Shown piece by piece: positions 21,687 through 28,488 of a DNA stretch of 30,381 nucleotides. The DNA comes from Candidatus Campbellbacteria bacterium CG22_combo_CG10-13_8_21_14_all_36_13 (lineage in GTDB: Bacteria; Patescibacteriota; Minisyncoccia; Phycocordibacterales; PCTT01): the NCBI GenBank assembly GCA_002771585.1, contig PCTT01000013.1:1-30381 (forward strand), given 5' to 3'. Under the pieces are notes generated by a model. That model did no database searches. It saw nothing but the letters and a program-made list of their open reading frames with translations, and was not told where the DNA came from. The position numbers and the translations under genes are program-made. The stretch's first letter is position 1. Each line of letters begins with the position of its first letter.

Positions 21687-21716
21687 AGTATACCCCCAGG
21701 GGGTATACTAAGTCAA
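21687..21716 (-). promoter_or_regulatory. CsoR-controlled promoter of the copB operon
   Basis: On the minus strand TTGACT (21711-21716), 18 bases, TATACT (21687-21692). Filling the spacer is a perfect palindrome (21688-21708) with ten-base arms GTATACCCCC and GGGGGTATAC around one base. CsoR-family operators have this G/C-tract form. A bound repressor would block RNA polymerase. The leader to ATG 21655 is about 25 bases. Confidence 0.85.
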
Positions 21717-21721
21717 GTGAA

Positions 21722-22177
21722 TTATTCATTAAAAGTGGACAAATCAAACTTCCTATCTATTCCATCTATTCCTCTTATAAGAAGTAATGTTGGATTTTTT
21801 ATTTCCTCACTATCAAATTTCAAAACACCTGTTCTGTGATGTCCCCCAACAGGATCGCCGTCCCAACTTATTGGGATATATTCATTACCGTATATATTAA
21901 ATAAGGATGAGAGCTTTACGAGATCATAATTTAATTCAACAAAATGTGTCCTCAACGTAATTCTGAAATTTGTATTAGCTTCATTTAAAGATTCTACCGA
22001 CACTGTCACATTACCCTCTTCATTTAACAACTCCACAGCTGACACTATTTGTTCTTTGTCATCTATAACATCGATCTTTTCAACTTCTTTTGTCAGAATA
22101 GAATCTTTTCTACTAAATAAAAATATTCCTAATATTATTAATAAAACTATAATCAAAATTGGATTTAGATTTTTCAT
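21722..22177 (-). CDS. Membrane-anchored protein of unknown function in the copper island
   Basis: This 151-residue protein has an N-terminal membrane segment (PILIIVLLIILGIFLF) and an outside domain. The domain has NEEGNVTVSVESL, FRITLRTHFVELNYDLVKLS, and YIPISWDGDPVGGHHRTGVL. The GGHHR segment with nearby Asp could bind metal. Family not recognised, though I have seen similar WEGDPPGGHH-type proteins in metal clusters. It overlaps the upstream membrane gene by 4 bases and ends just before the copB promoter. Confidence 0.65.
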   Translation of the reverse strand: MKNLNPILIIVLLIILGIFLFSRKDSILTKEVEKIDVIDDKEQIVSAVELLNEEGNVTVSVESLNEANTNFRITLRTHFVELNYDLVKLSSLFNIYGNEYIPISWDGDPVGGHHRTGVLKFDSEEIKNPTLLLIRGIDGIDRKFDLSTFNE

Positions 22178-22602
22178 GTGCGACCATATGTTATTACTTT
22201 TCTTCCGATATAGATGATTCCTACTATATTAAACAACAAACCAACCCAGAATAATTCGATTTGATATTGACTTACCACACTCACAAATCCAGTAACTCCT
22301 ATGATAGGTAATATATTTACAAGATAATGTGCACAACATGAGATCATTGCACTTATGGAGGTCACACCCGACACAGCAAGTATATTATTTGATGAATCTG
22401 AATGATGAATTAAGTTTTTCAAATAAGTATAAAGACCTATTTGTATACCAAATCCAACAGCAAGACTTACAACAAAATACCAAAACTGAGAAAACTGCTC
22501 TAAGGCAAAGTTCCAACTTGATACAAGTGTGATAATAACAAAATACACAACTAGTAGAGAGAGTGTTCCTAGAATTCCGTAAAAAAAAGATTTTTTTATC
22601 AT
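22174..22602 (-). CDS. Membrane protein with SCCAHY motif
   Basis: This 142-residue protein has about four membrane helices. In the middle one lies SAMISCCAHYLVNILPIIG, whose paired Cys and His inside a helix could form a metal pathway or site. The N-terminal half has a His pair in a loop (LIHHSDSS). No named family. It is the fifth gene of the csoR operon, 12 bases after the 298-residue protein gene. Confidence 0.68.
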   Translation of the reverse strand: MIKKSFFYGILGTLSLLVVYFVIITLVSSWNFALEQFSQFWYFVVSLAVGFGIQIGLYTYLKNLIHHSDSSNNILAVSGVTSISAMISCCAHYLVNILPIIGVTGFVSVVSQYQIELFWVGLLFNIVGIIYIGRKVITYGRT

Positions 22603-22614
22603 AATTTAGTTTTA

Positions 22615-23511
22615 TTAAACACCACATCCACCACCCCCTTGTGTTGGTTGTGTTTTTATTAGAGATAGAATTCTTCTGTATCCACTAACGCTTGAGTACG
22701 CTTCACCAAGTATTTCCTTTGGGCTGACATCCTCTAGACTAAGACCGTTTTGGTGAAGATACGCTGTAATTGTATTATATGTCTCTGGAAACCAGTATGA
22801 ATTCACTTTTAAAGCAATTTTGTACATTTCTTCTTCTCCAACTCCATTTGAAGCCAATAATTCAAGTAGGCCAAGCATTGCCATTCCATGGTTACAGTCT
22901 GGAAAATAGGTTGAATTTCCACAACATGGTCTGTAAATATTTTTTGATACATCTTCTACTAATGCTTGTTGCTCATCAGAAAGAATCACAAAAGAATGTC
23001 TGCTGTAGTGATTCATCGTATCTCCTACAGCTAAATCCCAACCACCAGTTGATGCAAAATTGCCCGCTCCACCATATTTTGCATCTCTCATCGGACCGTC
23101 TTCTAAAACAGGATTTTTATTAGCTATCCCAAATGCCCATAATAAATTCAGTAAATATCCAGCATTTTCTTGTGTCATTTTCAATTCCTTATTATTTTCC
23201 TTATAGAGTAAGTCGGCCATCTCTTCATTCATACCACCTCTTCCTATATAAATTGCTTCAAATTTTTCTTTATCAATAATACCCACATCAACCATGCGTT
23301 TCCCTATATCATTCCATTTAACGGGTAATATGACACTAGCATCGTTTGACAATGATAATTCTTCAGCTCCGTTAATAGCTTCATTATTTTGATTTATCTT
23401 TTGCTGTGTTGTTGTATCTCGCGTAGCCCCAAAAAACACAAGTACAGATAAAATAATTATTACAACTAGCTGTAGCGGGGTAATTTTATCGTTGTCTTTA
23501 ATTTCATCCAT
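22615..23511 (-). CDS. Membrane-anchored CC...CNHGMAM protein of unknown function
   Basis: This 298-residue protein has an N-terminal membrane segment (TPLQLVVIIILSVLVFFG) and a large outside domain. Its hallmark is YRPCCGNSTYFPDCNHGMAM (near residues 196-215), and it ends in a Gly-rich tail with a Cys (GGGGCGV). I recall relatives in other bacteria with the same CC, CNHGMAM and C-terminal GGGC features, but no function. Conserved Cys/His/Met and its place in a csoR-controlled operon suggest a copper-binding or redox role outside the membrane. Confidence 0.68.
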   Translation of the reverse strand: MDEIKDNDKITPLQLVVIIILSVLVFFGATRDTTTQQKINQNNEAINGAEELSLSNDASVILPVKWNDIGKRMVDVGIIDKEKFEAIYIGRGGMNEEMADLLYKENNKELKMTQENAGYLLNLLWAFGIANKNPVLEDGPMRDAKYGGAGNFASTGGWDLAVGDTMNHYSRHSFVILSDEQQALVEDVSKNIYRPCCGNSTYFPDCNHGMAMLGLLELLASNGVGEEEMYKIALKVNSYWFPETYNTITAYLHQNGLSLEDVSPKEILGEAYSSVSGYRRILSLIKTQPTQGGGGCGV

Positions 23512-23523
23512 AAAAAATATTAT

Positions 23524-24042
23524 TTATTCTTTCTTTGTCACCATAGCTTTAATGCGCACCTCAAGTTCTGGTGTCGCACTAGAGTTTGTTTTCAAAAAAA
23601 CAGATCTCTGTGCCAAACCAACCCCTGACGGACCGTGTGCTAATGGATCATATATTACCTTCATCGGTATCGTATCTCCTGCCTTTACTACAACCTCATT
23701 ACTCATGCCTTCATGCATTCCAAATAATATTCCATCAATTTCAGCCTCAGTACAACCACAGCTTGTTACTCCATTTAGTATTATTATATCCTCCGTACCA
23801 GTATTGGTAAGTATAAATTCTGTGGTAACTTTGCCTCCAAAAATATCAATATCTCCAAAATCATATATGGATTTATCTGATGTAAGCACGGAAGAAACAT
23901 TTATTTCTTCTTTTACTTCTGCATTAGTGTCTTTTTCTGTTTGTGTGATCTCATTTGAAAGTTTTTTATCTGAATACATAAACAAACTACCACCAATTAA
24001 AATAATAAGAATTACTGACCAAATTATGTTGTTTGCTTTCAT
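23524..24042 (-). CDS. DUF1573 protein, membrane-anchored
   Basis: This 172-residue protein has one N-terminal membrane segment (IIWSVILIILIGGSLFM) and one DUF1573 domain (about residues 58-168). The domain is marked by YDFGDI, EFILTNTGTEDIIILNGVT and SCGCTEAEI (Cys95 and Cys97). DUF1573 is an immunoglobulin-like beta-sandwich domain of exported proteins. It resembles the DUF1573 part of the gene just upstream, so they probably arose by duplication. Confidence 0.88.
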   Translation of the reverse strand: MKANNIIWSVILIILIGGSLFMYSDKKLSNEITQTEKDTNAEVKEEINVSSVLTSDKSIYDFGDIDIFGGKVTTEFILTNTGTEDIIILNGVTSCGCTEAEIDGILFGMHEGMSNEVVVKAGDTIPMKVIYDPLAHGPSGVGLAQRSVFLKTNSSATPELEVRIKAMVTKKE

Positions 24043-24058
24043 TTTATTTAAAAATTAA

Positions 24059-24904
24059 TTATTCATCTTCTAATATGTCTACTTTTATTTTAACCTCTGC
24101 CTCTGGCATTTTAGGATCGTTTGTTGGGATGAAGACAGTGCGCGTAATTTCGCCAACTGGCTCCGTGTGAAAATCTGGATCAAAAAAAACTGTTAATACT
24201 GCTTTTTTATTTGGCTCTATAGATGATTCAGAAATACTTGCGGTAGTACAACCACAACTTGTACTTAATTCCCCTATCTCTAAAATTTTATTTCCTTTAT
24301 TTTGTATTTCAAATATTGTTTTTATAACACCTTGAGACTTTGGAATATTACCAAAATCATAAGTGGTTTTGTTAAAGATAATTATCGGTGCGTCTATTTT
24401 GTTTTCATCTAATCTAATTTGTGTATTTTCTGTATATTCCTCCGCTTCTGTAAATGGATAACTATCTTCCTGCCAATGTACCATTCCACCATATACACTT
24501 TTTATATTTGTATAACCAAGTGATTTCATAATATCGTGTGCAATCTTGCTTCTTGCTCCACTTCTACAATATATAATTATCTCTTTATCTTTTGATCCTT
24601 GTCCAAGACCAATATTATCGAGAGTTCCTTGCGATAATTCTTCTACTGGTAATAAAAGCGCGTTTTGCAAGTGAATTTCTTTGTATTCTTCCAATGTTCG
24701 AACATCAAGTAAAATTATGTCCTCCTTATTTTTTATTTTTTCAACAACCTCACTTGGACTTATTTCATAAATAGCGACACTGTCTCTATGACCTATTGAT
24801 TCGCTTGAATCTAGATTTTTAAAAGTTTTATTTTTTGAAACAATTAAAACACCGCCCAAAATCAATACTAAGACAATAACTGTTATAGCATTTCTGTTTT
24901 TCAT
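24059..24904 (-). CDS. Rhodanese-DUF1573 fusion protein, membrane-anchored
   Basis: This 281-residue protein has an N-terminal membrane segment (about residues 6-23). A rhodanese domain follows (about 45-150), with LLDVRTLEEY and the active loop CRSGARS (Cys113). Then comes a DUF1573 domain (about 175-278) with YDFGNIP and TSCGCTTA (Cys217 and Cys219). Rhodaneses carry sulfane sulfur on the active Cys. The fusion places sulfur or thiol chemistry outside the membrane next to a CGC-containing domain. It starts 2 bases before the csoR stop region ends, as the second gene of the operon. No direct precedent for its role is known to me. Confidence 0.88.
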   Translation of the reverse strand: MKNRNAITVIVLVLILGGVLIVSKNKTFKNLDSSESIGHRDSVAIYEISPSEVVEKIKNKEDIILLDVRTLEEYKEIHLQNALLLPVEELSQGTLDNIGLGQGSKDKEIIIYCRSGARSKIAHDIMKSLGYTNIKSVYGGMVHWQEDSYPFTEAEEYTENTQIRLDENKIDAPIIIFNKTTYDFGNIPKSQGVIKTIFEIQNKGNKILEIGELSTSCGCTTASISESSIEPNKKAVLTVFFDPDFHTEPVGEITRTVFIPTNDPKMPEAEVKIKVDILEDE

Positions 24905-24905
24905 A

Positions 24906-25175
24906 TTATTTCTTTTTTGAAACCTTATAGACAGACATTATCTCATCAACAGCACGTTTATGATTTCCTCCCTTTATCTGCTCAACAACATGCATAGACA
25001 AATGGTTTTCAAGCATTAAATCTTCTACCGCAGAAAGAGCTTTACGAATAGCTGAAAGCTGTGTAATCACATCAATGCAATAAGTATCTTTATTTACCAT
25101 TTTTTGTATCCCACGCACTTGTCCTTCAATACGTCGAAGACGATTTTCTACATTCTTTTTTATTTCACTTTTCAT
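24906..25175 (-). CDS. csoR: CsoR/RcnR-family metal-sensing repressor
   Basis: This 89-residue, all-helical repressor has the family core NRLRRIEGQVRGIQKMV and YCIDVITQLSAIRKAL. Metal ligands by position are Cys33, His58 and His62. Copper CsoR proteins normally have Cys-His-Cys, while the nickel/cobalt sensor RcnR has His at the last place. The gene context is nevertheless copper. The start is ATG 25175: a TATACT box ends 7 bases before it, and the longer frame from 25352 runs through a terminator. It probably represses itself and copB through the two palindromes. Confidence 0.92.
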   Translation of the reverse strand: MKSEIKKNVENRLRRIEGQVRGIQKMVNKDTYCIDVITQLSAIRKALSAVEDLMLENHLSMHVVEQIKGGNHKRAVDEIMSVYKVSKKK

Positions 25176-25182
25176 ATTAAAT

Positions 25183-25211
25183 AGTATACCCTTGGGGGGT
25201 ATACTAGTCAA
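25183..25211 (-). promoter_or_regulatory. CsoR-controlled promoter of csoR operon, leaderless start
   Basis: On the minus strand TTGACT (25206-25211), 17 bases, TATACT (25183-25188), then 7 bases and ATG 25175. The spacer holds a palindrome (25184-25204) with arms GTATACCC and GGGTATAC, closely matching the copB one. The csoR mRNA should be leaderless. Confidence 0.85.
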
Positions 25212-25218
25212 ACAGTGG

Positions 25219-25261
25219 ATAAAAAGAAACGGCCAGCGCCCTCTGGGGGCGCTGGCCGTTT
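25219..25261 (-). terminator. Rho-independent terminator after the exonuclease/phosphatase gene
   Basis: Fifteen-base arms AAACGGCCAGCGCCC and GGGCGCTGGCCGTTT form a very strong hairpin (25227-25261). On the minus strand it is followed by CTTTTTAT. It lies 9 bases after the stop at 25270 and insulates csoR. Confidence 0.88.
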
Positions 25262-25269
25262 CTATCACC

Positions 25270-26037
25270 TTAATCAAATTCCAAATATAAAGGAGAGTGG
25301 TCAGAGACTTCATCTGGAAGCACTTTAAAATCAAGCACCTTAACGCCATCACTTACAAAAGCATAGTCTGCAAATTTTTCTGGTTTGGCGTAATAACTTG
25401 TCCTAGTAGAAGTGACGCCGTATTCCTTTATCAAATTACGAAGTCCAAAATCCTCAAATTTTTTAATACTTTCTGTATCTGGACGAAGATTAAAATCTCC
25501 ACAAAGAATAATAGGCGTTGGGAGTGTGCTAAGAAATGAAATTATTTTATCTGATTGGATCAATCTATCTTTTGTATTAACTTTACCTACTTCATCCCAG
25601 AGTCCATGAAAGTTCATGAAAGTTCTAATACCCCTTTCTGTCTGTACGGTCGTGTATTGCACATTTCGAGCATGAAGCCCGATATCTTCCATCATCGGCA
25701 CATAATCACTACTTTTATAAACAAAAAAATCACCTTCTTTTATAACCTCAATATCTTTTTTAACAAGCATTAACAAACCGTAAGTATTAAGATAATGTGG
25801 TCTAAAATAGGATGCATGACCAGCTAGAGCTGAGGAGATTTCTTGCATTCCATAAGACATAGTCTGATCAAGACCCATGTCAAACTCATCAACTATCTGA
25901 CCGTCTATTTTTTCATAAGGCGCAGATAAAATCTCCTGCAGACAAAATATATCTACATCTTTATGTTTTTCGAAGAAACTAAGAAGCTCAGCTTTACCAG
26001 CCCTGCCACCCCAAGTATTTAGAGAAATGAGCTTCAT
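25270..26037 (-). CDS. Endonuclease/exonuclease/phosphatase family protein
   Basis: This 255-residue protein has the full EEP fold pattern: SLNTWGGR (Asn at the start), FCLQEI (metal-binding Glu, about residue 36), MNFHGLWDE, CGDFNLRPDT (Asp and Asn), DYAFVSDG and SDHSPLYLEF (final Asp-His). Members cut DNA, RNA or phosphodiester/phosphoester bonds using Mg. It has no signal peptide, so it is cytoplasmic. The exact substrate cannot be told. It is ended by a strong terminator. Confidence 0.9.
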   Translation of the reverse strand: MKLISLNTWGGRAGKAELLSFFEKHKDVDIFCLQEILSAPYEKIDGQIVDEFDMGLDQTMSYGMQEISSALAGHASYFRPHYLNTYGLLMLVKKDIEVIKEGDFFVYKSSDYVPMMEDIGLHARNVQYTTVQTERGIRTFMNFHGLWDEVGKVNTKDRLIQSDKIISFLSTLPTPIILCGDFNLRPDTESIKKFEDFGLRNLIKEYGVTSTRTSYYAKPEKFADYAFVSDGVKVLDFKVLPDEVSDHSPLYLEFD

Positions 26038-26069
26038 ATTTTTTATAATTTGAGTATTTTTGTCCTATA

Positions 26070-26088
26070 AGCTAAAAGCTAAAAGCTA
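26070..26088. repeat. Tandem 7-base repeat AGCTAAA
   Basis: The unit AGCTAAA occurs about 2.7 times in a row in the short gap between the DUF4349 stop and the exonuclease/phosphatase start. It resembles the repetitive words in the spacer at 902-1073. Confidence 0.7.
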
Positions 26089-26101
26089 GCGCATATACCT
26101 A

Positions 26102-27157
26102 TTATTTCTTCCAAAGATATTTTGCTCCAACCCAAAGGTATTTCACCACTAGAAGCAGGATGAAAATATAGAGTATATACTGTGCGAGTGTAAACAAGAA
26201 TAACACCAGATTTAGGGTAATATCCTGCACAAATCCATTTATATCATTTACAAATGACTTAACGGCATATTTCCAAGAATCTTTAATCGCCTCGCCATCT
26301 ACAAATTTATTTTCCTGTACCGTCACATAGAAATATGTGTAATCAAGTTTATCCAACTGTTCTGCTTTACTCCTATTGAGGCGCTCTAGATTCGCGGTGA
26401 TGTTAATTTTTTCATTTGTAAGTCTCTCAATTATACCAATCTTGCTATCAATTATTTTGGCAAGCGCATCGGCATTTTGAGTCCGTGAAGCAAGAGCCGT
26501 AATTTCATCATAAGCCCTCATAGCCGATGACAGAGTATCATCTATAGATTTAAGTTTGCTTTCCAATATATCCATTTCTGATGTGAAATCATCAAGCTGT
26601 CTTTTGATTGTATACACGTTTTCTGACACATTTTTTGGATTCAACTCTTCAATGAGTAGAAGTACTGACTCCACATTTTTGTGAGCCACCTTGAATGTAT
26701 ATCCGCACCCCTCATCGTATTCATTCGCATTTTCAAAAATCACATATTCAGATAACTTCAAATTTACAATCCCCTCACATGTCTTTTCTTTATTTCTGGT
26801 CTCAATATATACATTGTATTCTGTCACTTCAAAATCCTCTGCATCATTTCCCACAACACCTGGTATTGGATATGGATAAGGTACCCCAATATTTGTGAGC
26901 GAAAGTTTTACATCTCCATCTTGACTCACTGCCATACCATATTCAGAGCTTCTCATCATTTCATCTGCCACACCACCATAGGAAGGGGCAACAGAATTAA
27001 AGCCCATCATGTTATATCTAGCGTCATTGAACACACCACCAAAAGTTGGCATTAACAAACGTCCCACAAACATAAGTAGCAATAGGGCAAGTACTCCTAC
27101 ACCCACTGCCTTCAAAATATTGATAGGTGTCCATTTTATCTTTTTTAGAAAATCCAT
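26102..27157 (-). CDS. DUF4349 membrane protein
   Basis: This 351-residue protein has an N-terminal membrane helix (about residues 17-35) and a DUF4349 domain. The domain contains an extracytoplasmic strand part (YNVYIETRNKEKTCEGIVNL), a long coiled coil (about 185-265, with RQLDDFTSEMDILESKLK) and a late WKYAVKSF segment. A C-terminal membrane helix (about 310-340) ends in KYLWKK. DUF4349 proteins are common in bacteria and their function is unknown. The leader carries an RNA hairpin. Confidence 0.85.
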   Translation of the reverse strand: MDFLKKIKWTPINILKAVGVGVLALLLLMFVGRLLMPTFGGVFNDARYNMMGFNSVAPSYGGVADEMMRSSEYGMAVSQDGDVKLSLTNIGVPYPYPIPGVVGNDAEDFEVTEYNVYIETRNKEKTCEGIVNLKLSEYVIFENANEYDEGCGYTFKVAHKNVESVLLLIEELNPKNVSENVYTIKRQLDDFTSEMDILESKLKSIDDTLSSAMRAYDEITALASRTQNADALAKIIDSKIGIIERLTNEKINITANLERLNRSKAEQLDKLDYTYFYVTVQENKFVDGEAIKDSWKYAVKSFVNDINGFVQDITLNLVLFLFTLAQYILYIFILLLVVKYLWVGAKYLWKK

Positions 27158-27180
27158 ATAAAATAGTTAGACTGATAATC

Positions 27181-27228
27181 AAATACAGTATTAGGGCTGT
27201 ATTTTTAAAGATCAGATACATTATACCA
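27181..27228 (-). promoter_or_regulatory. Extended -10 promoter and structured leader of the DUF4349 gene
   Basis: On the minus strand TGGTATAAT (27220-27228) predicts a start near 27213 and a leader of about 56 bases. The leader can fold into a stem AAATACAG/CTGTATTT, with flanking CTGAT/ATCAG extending it. This long structured leader contrasts with the leaderless genes nearby. Confidence 0.55.
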
Positions 27229-27246
27229 CCACACAACCAAATTTAT

Positions 27247-27287
27247 CCTTAAAAATGTCAAACGCTCGGCTTTTGACAATTTTAAGG
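27247..27287 (-). terminator. Strong hairpin after the exported protein gene
   Basis: CCTTAAAAATGTCAAA and TTTGACAATTTTAAGG pair at 15 of 16 positions around a CGCTCGGCT loop, 7 bases after the stop at 27295. There is no good T-tract on the minus strand, so it may be a processing or stability hairpin rather than a classical terminator. Confidence 0.45.
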
Positions 27288-27294
27288 CTATTGT

Positions 27295-28098
27295 TTAGGC
27301 GCCTTTTGATACTAGGTTTTTACTTTTTTGAAAAAGGTGACTGGACACATTTTCGAGAATATATTTATCAATCACCTCAGGATACTTACCGTCTATACAT
27401 TCAGATACAAACATATCAGCATCATCACCATTTTCAAAAGTCATATACATAAGAGCACTCTCACATACAACACGTGGATCAATTTTTGTTCCAACAGTCT
27501 CTAGATCAGTCGCTGAAATAAATTCAAATGAATCTATCAACTCCCCAAAGTCTCTATAAATATCCGAATCCTCATCCAAAAACGCACCGGAAACCACATA
27601 AATATATCCGCCATTTGACACGACAACCATTTGTGTCTTGTAGAGACCATCTATCATATACCTCAAGGCATCAACGCCCCCTATAACTACATCTCTATCA
27701 ATTTCTCCTACAAGAAGTCCAGTATTGGAAAGTGATGGATTTCCATCCACCCACATATCAGCACTTAGACCTTCTGGATTTGCAAATATAGTAATCCCAA
27801 GTGATGGGGGGCCTTCAGTTGCTTCAGTCTGTGTTTGAAAAAAATCATAATCTTCTTTTTGCATAAGCGTATAAAGCTTAACGAATGATGAATCTGCATA
27901 TTCATCTTTTATATGAGTAGTCATAACATATCCATCTTCTCCTCCTTTATATGAAAAAGAAAGCCCTATACTCTCGTCACGAACAACCTCTTTTAAAGTC
28001 TCTGTTTTCACTTCTTGGTCTTTAAAAAAAGCGCCATAAGCAATAAGCCCTATAATGAGCAAACTTAAAATACTAAATATAATGTTTGATGTCTTCAT
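27295..28098 (-). CDS. Membrane-anchored exported protein of unknown function
   Basis: This 267-residue protein has one N-terminal membrane segment (IIFSILSLLIIGLIAYGAFF) and an outside domain. The domain has ESIGLSFSYKGGEDGYVM, a PsbP-like middle part (about 110-200, ending FGELIDSFEF) and a C-terminal module CESALMYMTFENGDDADMF ... CIDGKYPEVIDKYI with two Cys. I recall this last module in other CPR proteins but it is unnamed. The start ATG 28098 is preferred over the upstream 28155 start because the promoter (TTGAAT, 16 bases, TATAAT) lies between them. Confidence 0.7.
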   Translation of the reverse strand: MKTSNIIFSILSLLIIGLIAYGAFFKDQEVKTETLKEVVRDESIGLSFSYKGGEDGYVMTTHIKDEYADSSFVKLYTLMQKEDYDFFQTQTEATEGPPSLGITIFANPEGLSADMWVDGNPSLSNTGLLVGEIDRDVVIGGVDALRYMIDGLYKTQMVVVSNGGYIYVVSGAFLDEDSDIYRDFGELIDSFEFISATDLETVGTKIDPRVVCESALMYMTFENGDDADMFVSECIDGKYPEVIDKYILENVSSHLFQKSKNLVSKGA

Positions 28099-28108
28099 AA
28101 TGTGCACT

Positions 28109-28136
28109 ATTATAACCTTCTTTATACAAGATTCAA
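28109..28136 (-). promoter_or_regulatory. Promoter of the exported protein gene
   Basis: On the minus strand TTGAAT (28131-28136), 16 bases, TATAAT (28109-28114), then 10 bases to ATG 28098. The leader is about 4 bases. Confidence 0.65.
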
Positions 28137-28250
28137 CAAAATACTGTGAGTACATCCTATTTTTTTACAAAACAAAAATAAAAAATAACATCTAATCCCT
28201 ATTGTCTTATTATAGCCCGATTCTAACATCCACCTCCCTCACCTTTAGCC

Positions 28251-28279
28251 AAGTGAGGGAAGTCCGACTTCCCTCACTT
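28251..28279. repeat. Perfect inverted repeat
   Basis: AAGTGAGGGAAGT and ACTTCCCTCACTT flank CCG: a 13-bp stem. A partial copy (CTCCCTCACCTT) lies just before it and AAGTGAGG recurs at 28310-28319. No T-tract follows on either strand. Confidence 0.75.
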
Positions 28280-28412
28280 AAACTTATTAAACTTATTTTG
28301 TATAAACCAAAAAGTGAGGCGAAATGTCCATTCCTTTGTAAGTAAACATTTTGTAATTTGTCCTGCGAGCAGTTGAGGAAAGTTTGTAGTCAGAGAGATT
28401 TTTCTTTGGAAC

Positions 28413-28440
28413 ACAGGACAATTCGGTAGAATTGTCCTGT
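28413..28440. repeat. Perfect inverted repeat
   Basis: ACAGGACAATTC and GAATTGTCCTGT flank GGTA: a 12-bp stem. TTGTCCTG also occurs upstream at 28358-28365. No T-tract follows. Confidence 0.75.
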
Positions 28441-28453
28441 GGTAACTCAAAAT

Positions 28454-28488
28454 AACAACCTACATATGAATTTCCTATGTAGGTTGTT
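28454..28488 (-). terminator. Terminator overlapping the stop of the DUF6624-like gene
   Basis: AACAACCTACATA and TATGTAGGTTGTT form a 13-bp stem with a 9-base loop. On the minus strand it is followed by ATTTTGAG. Its upstream arm includes the stop codon of the gene. Confidence 0.65.

Larger units (their letters stand above)
28156..28486. other. Hairpin-rich non-coding region
   Basis: About 330 bases lack a normal gene but hold three strong hairpins: 28251-28279 (arms AAGTGAGGGAAGT), 28413-28440 (arms ACAGGACAATTC) and the terminator at 28454-28488. On the minus strand a 19-codon ORF (28293-28349) reads MFTYKGMDISPHFLVYTK. CCTCACTT and AAGTGAGG at 28251-28320 form further long-range inverted copies. 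It may be a small RNA or a non-autonomous intergenic element. Confidence 0.5.

Noticed and set aside
25176..25352. 59-residue N-terminal extension of CsoR
   Set aside because: It would run through the terminator hairpin and the csoR promoter/operator. The family starts at the ATG at 25175.
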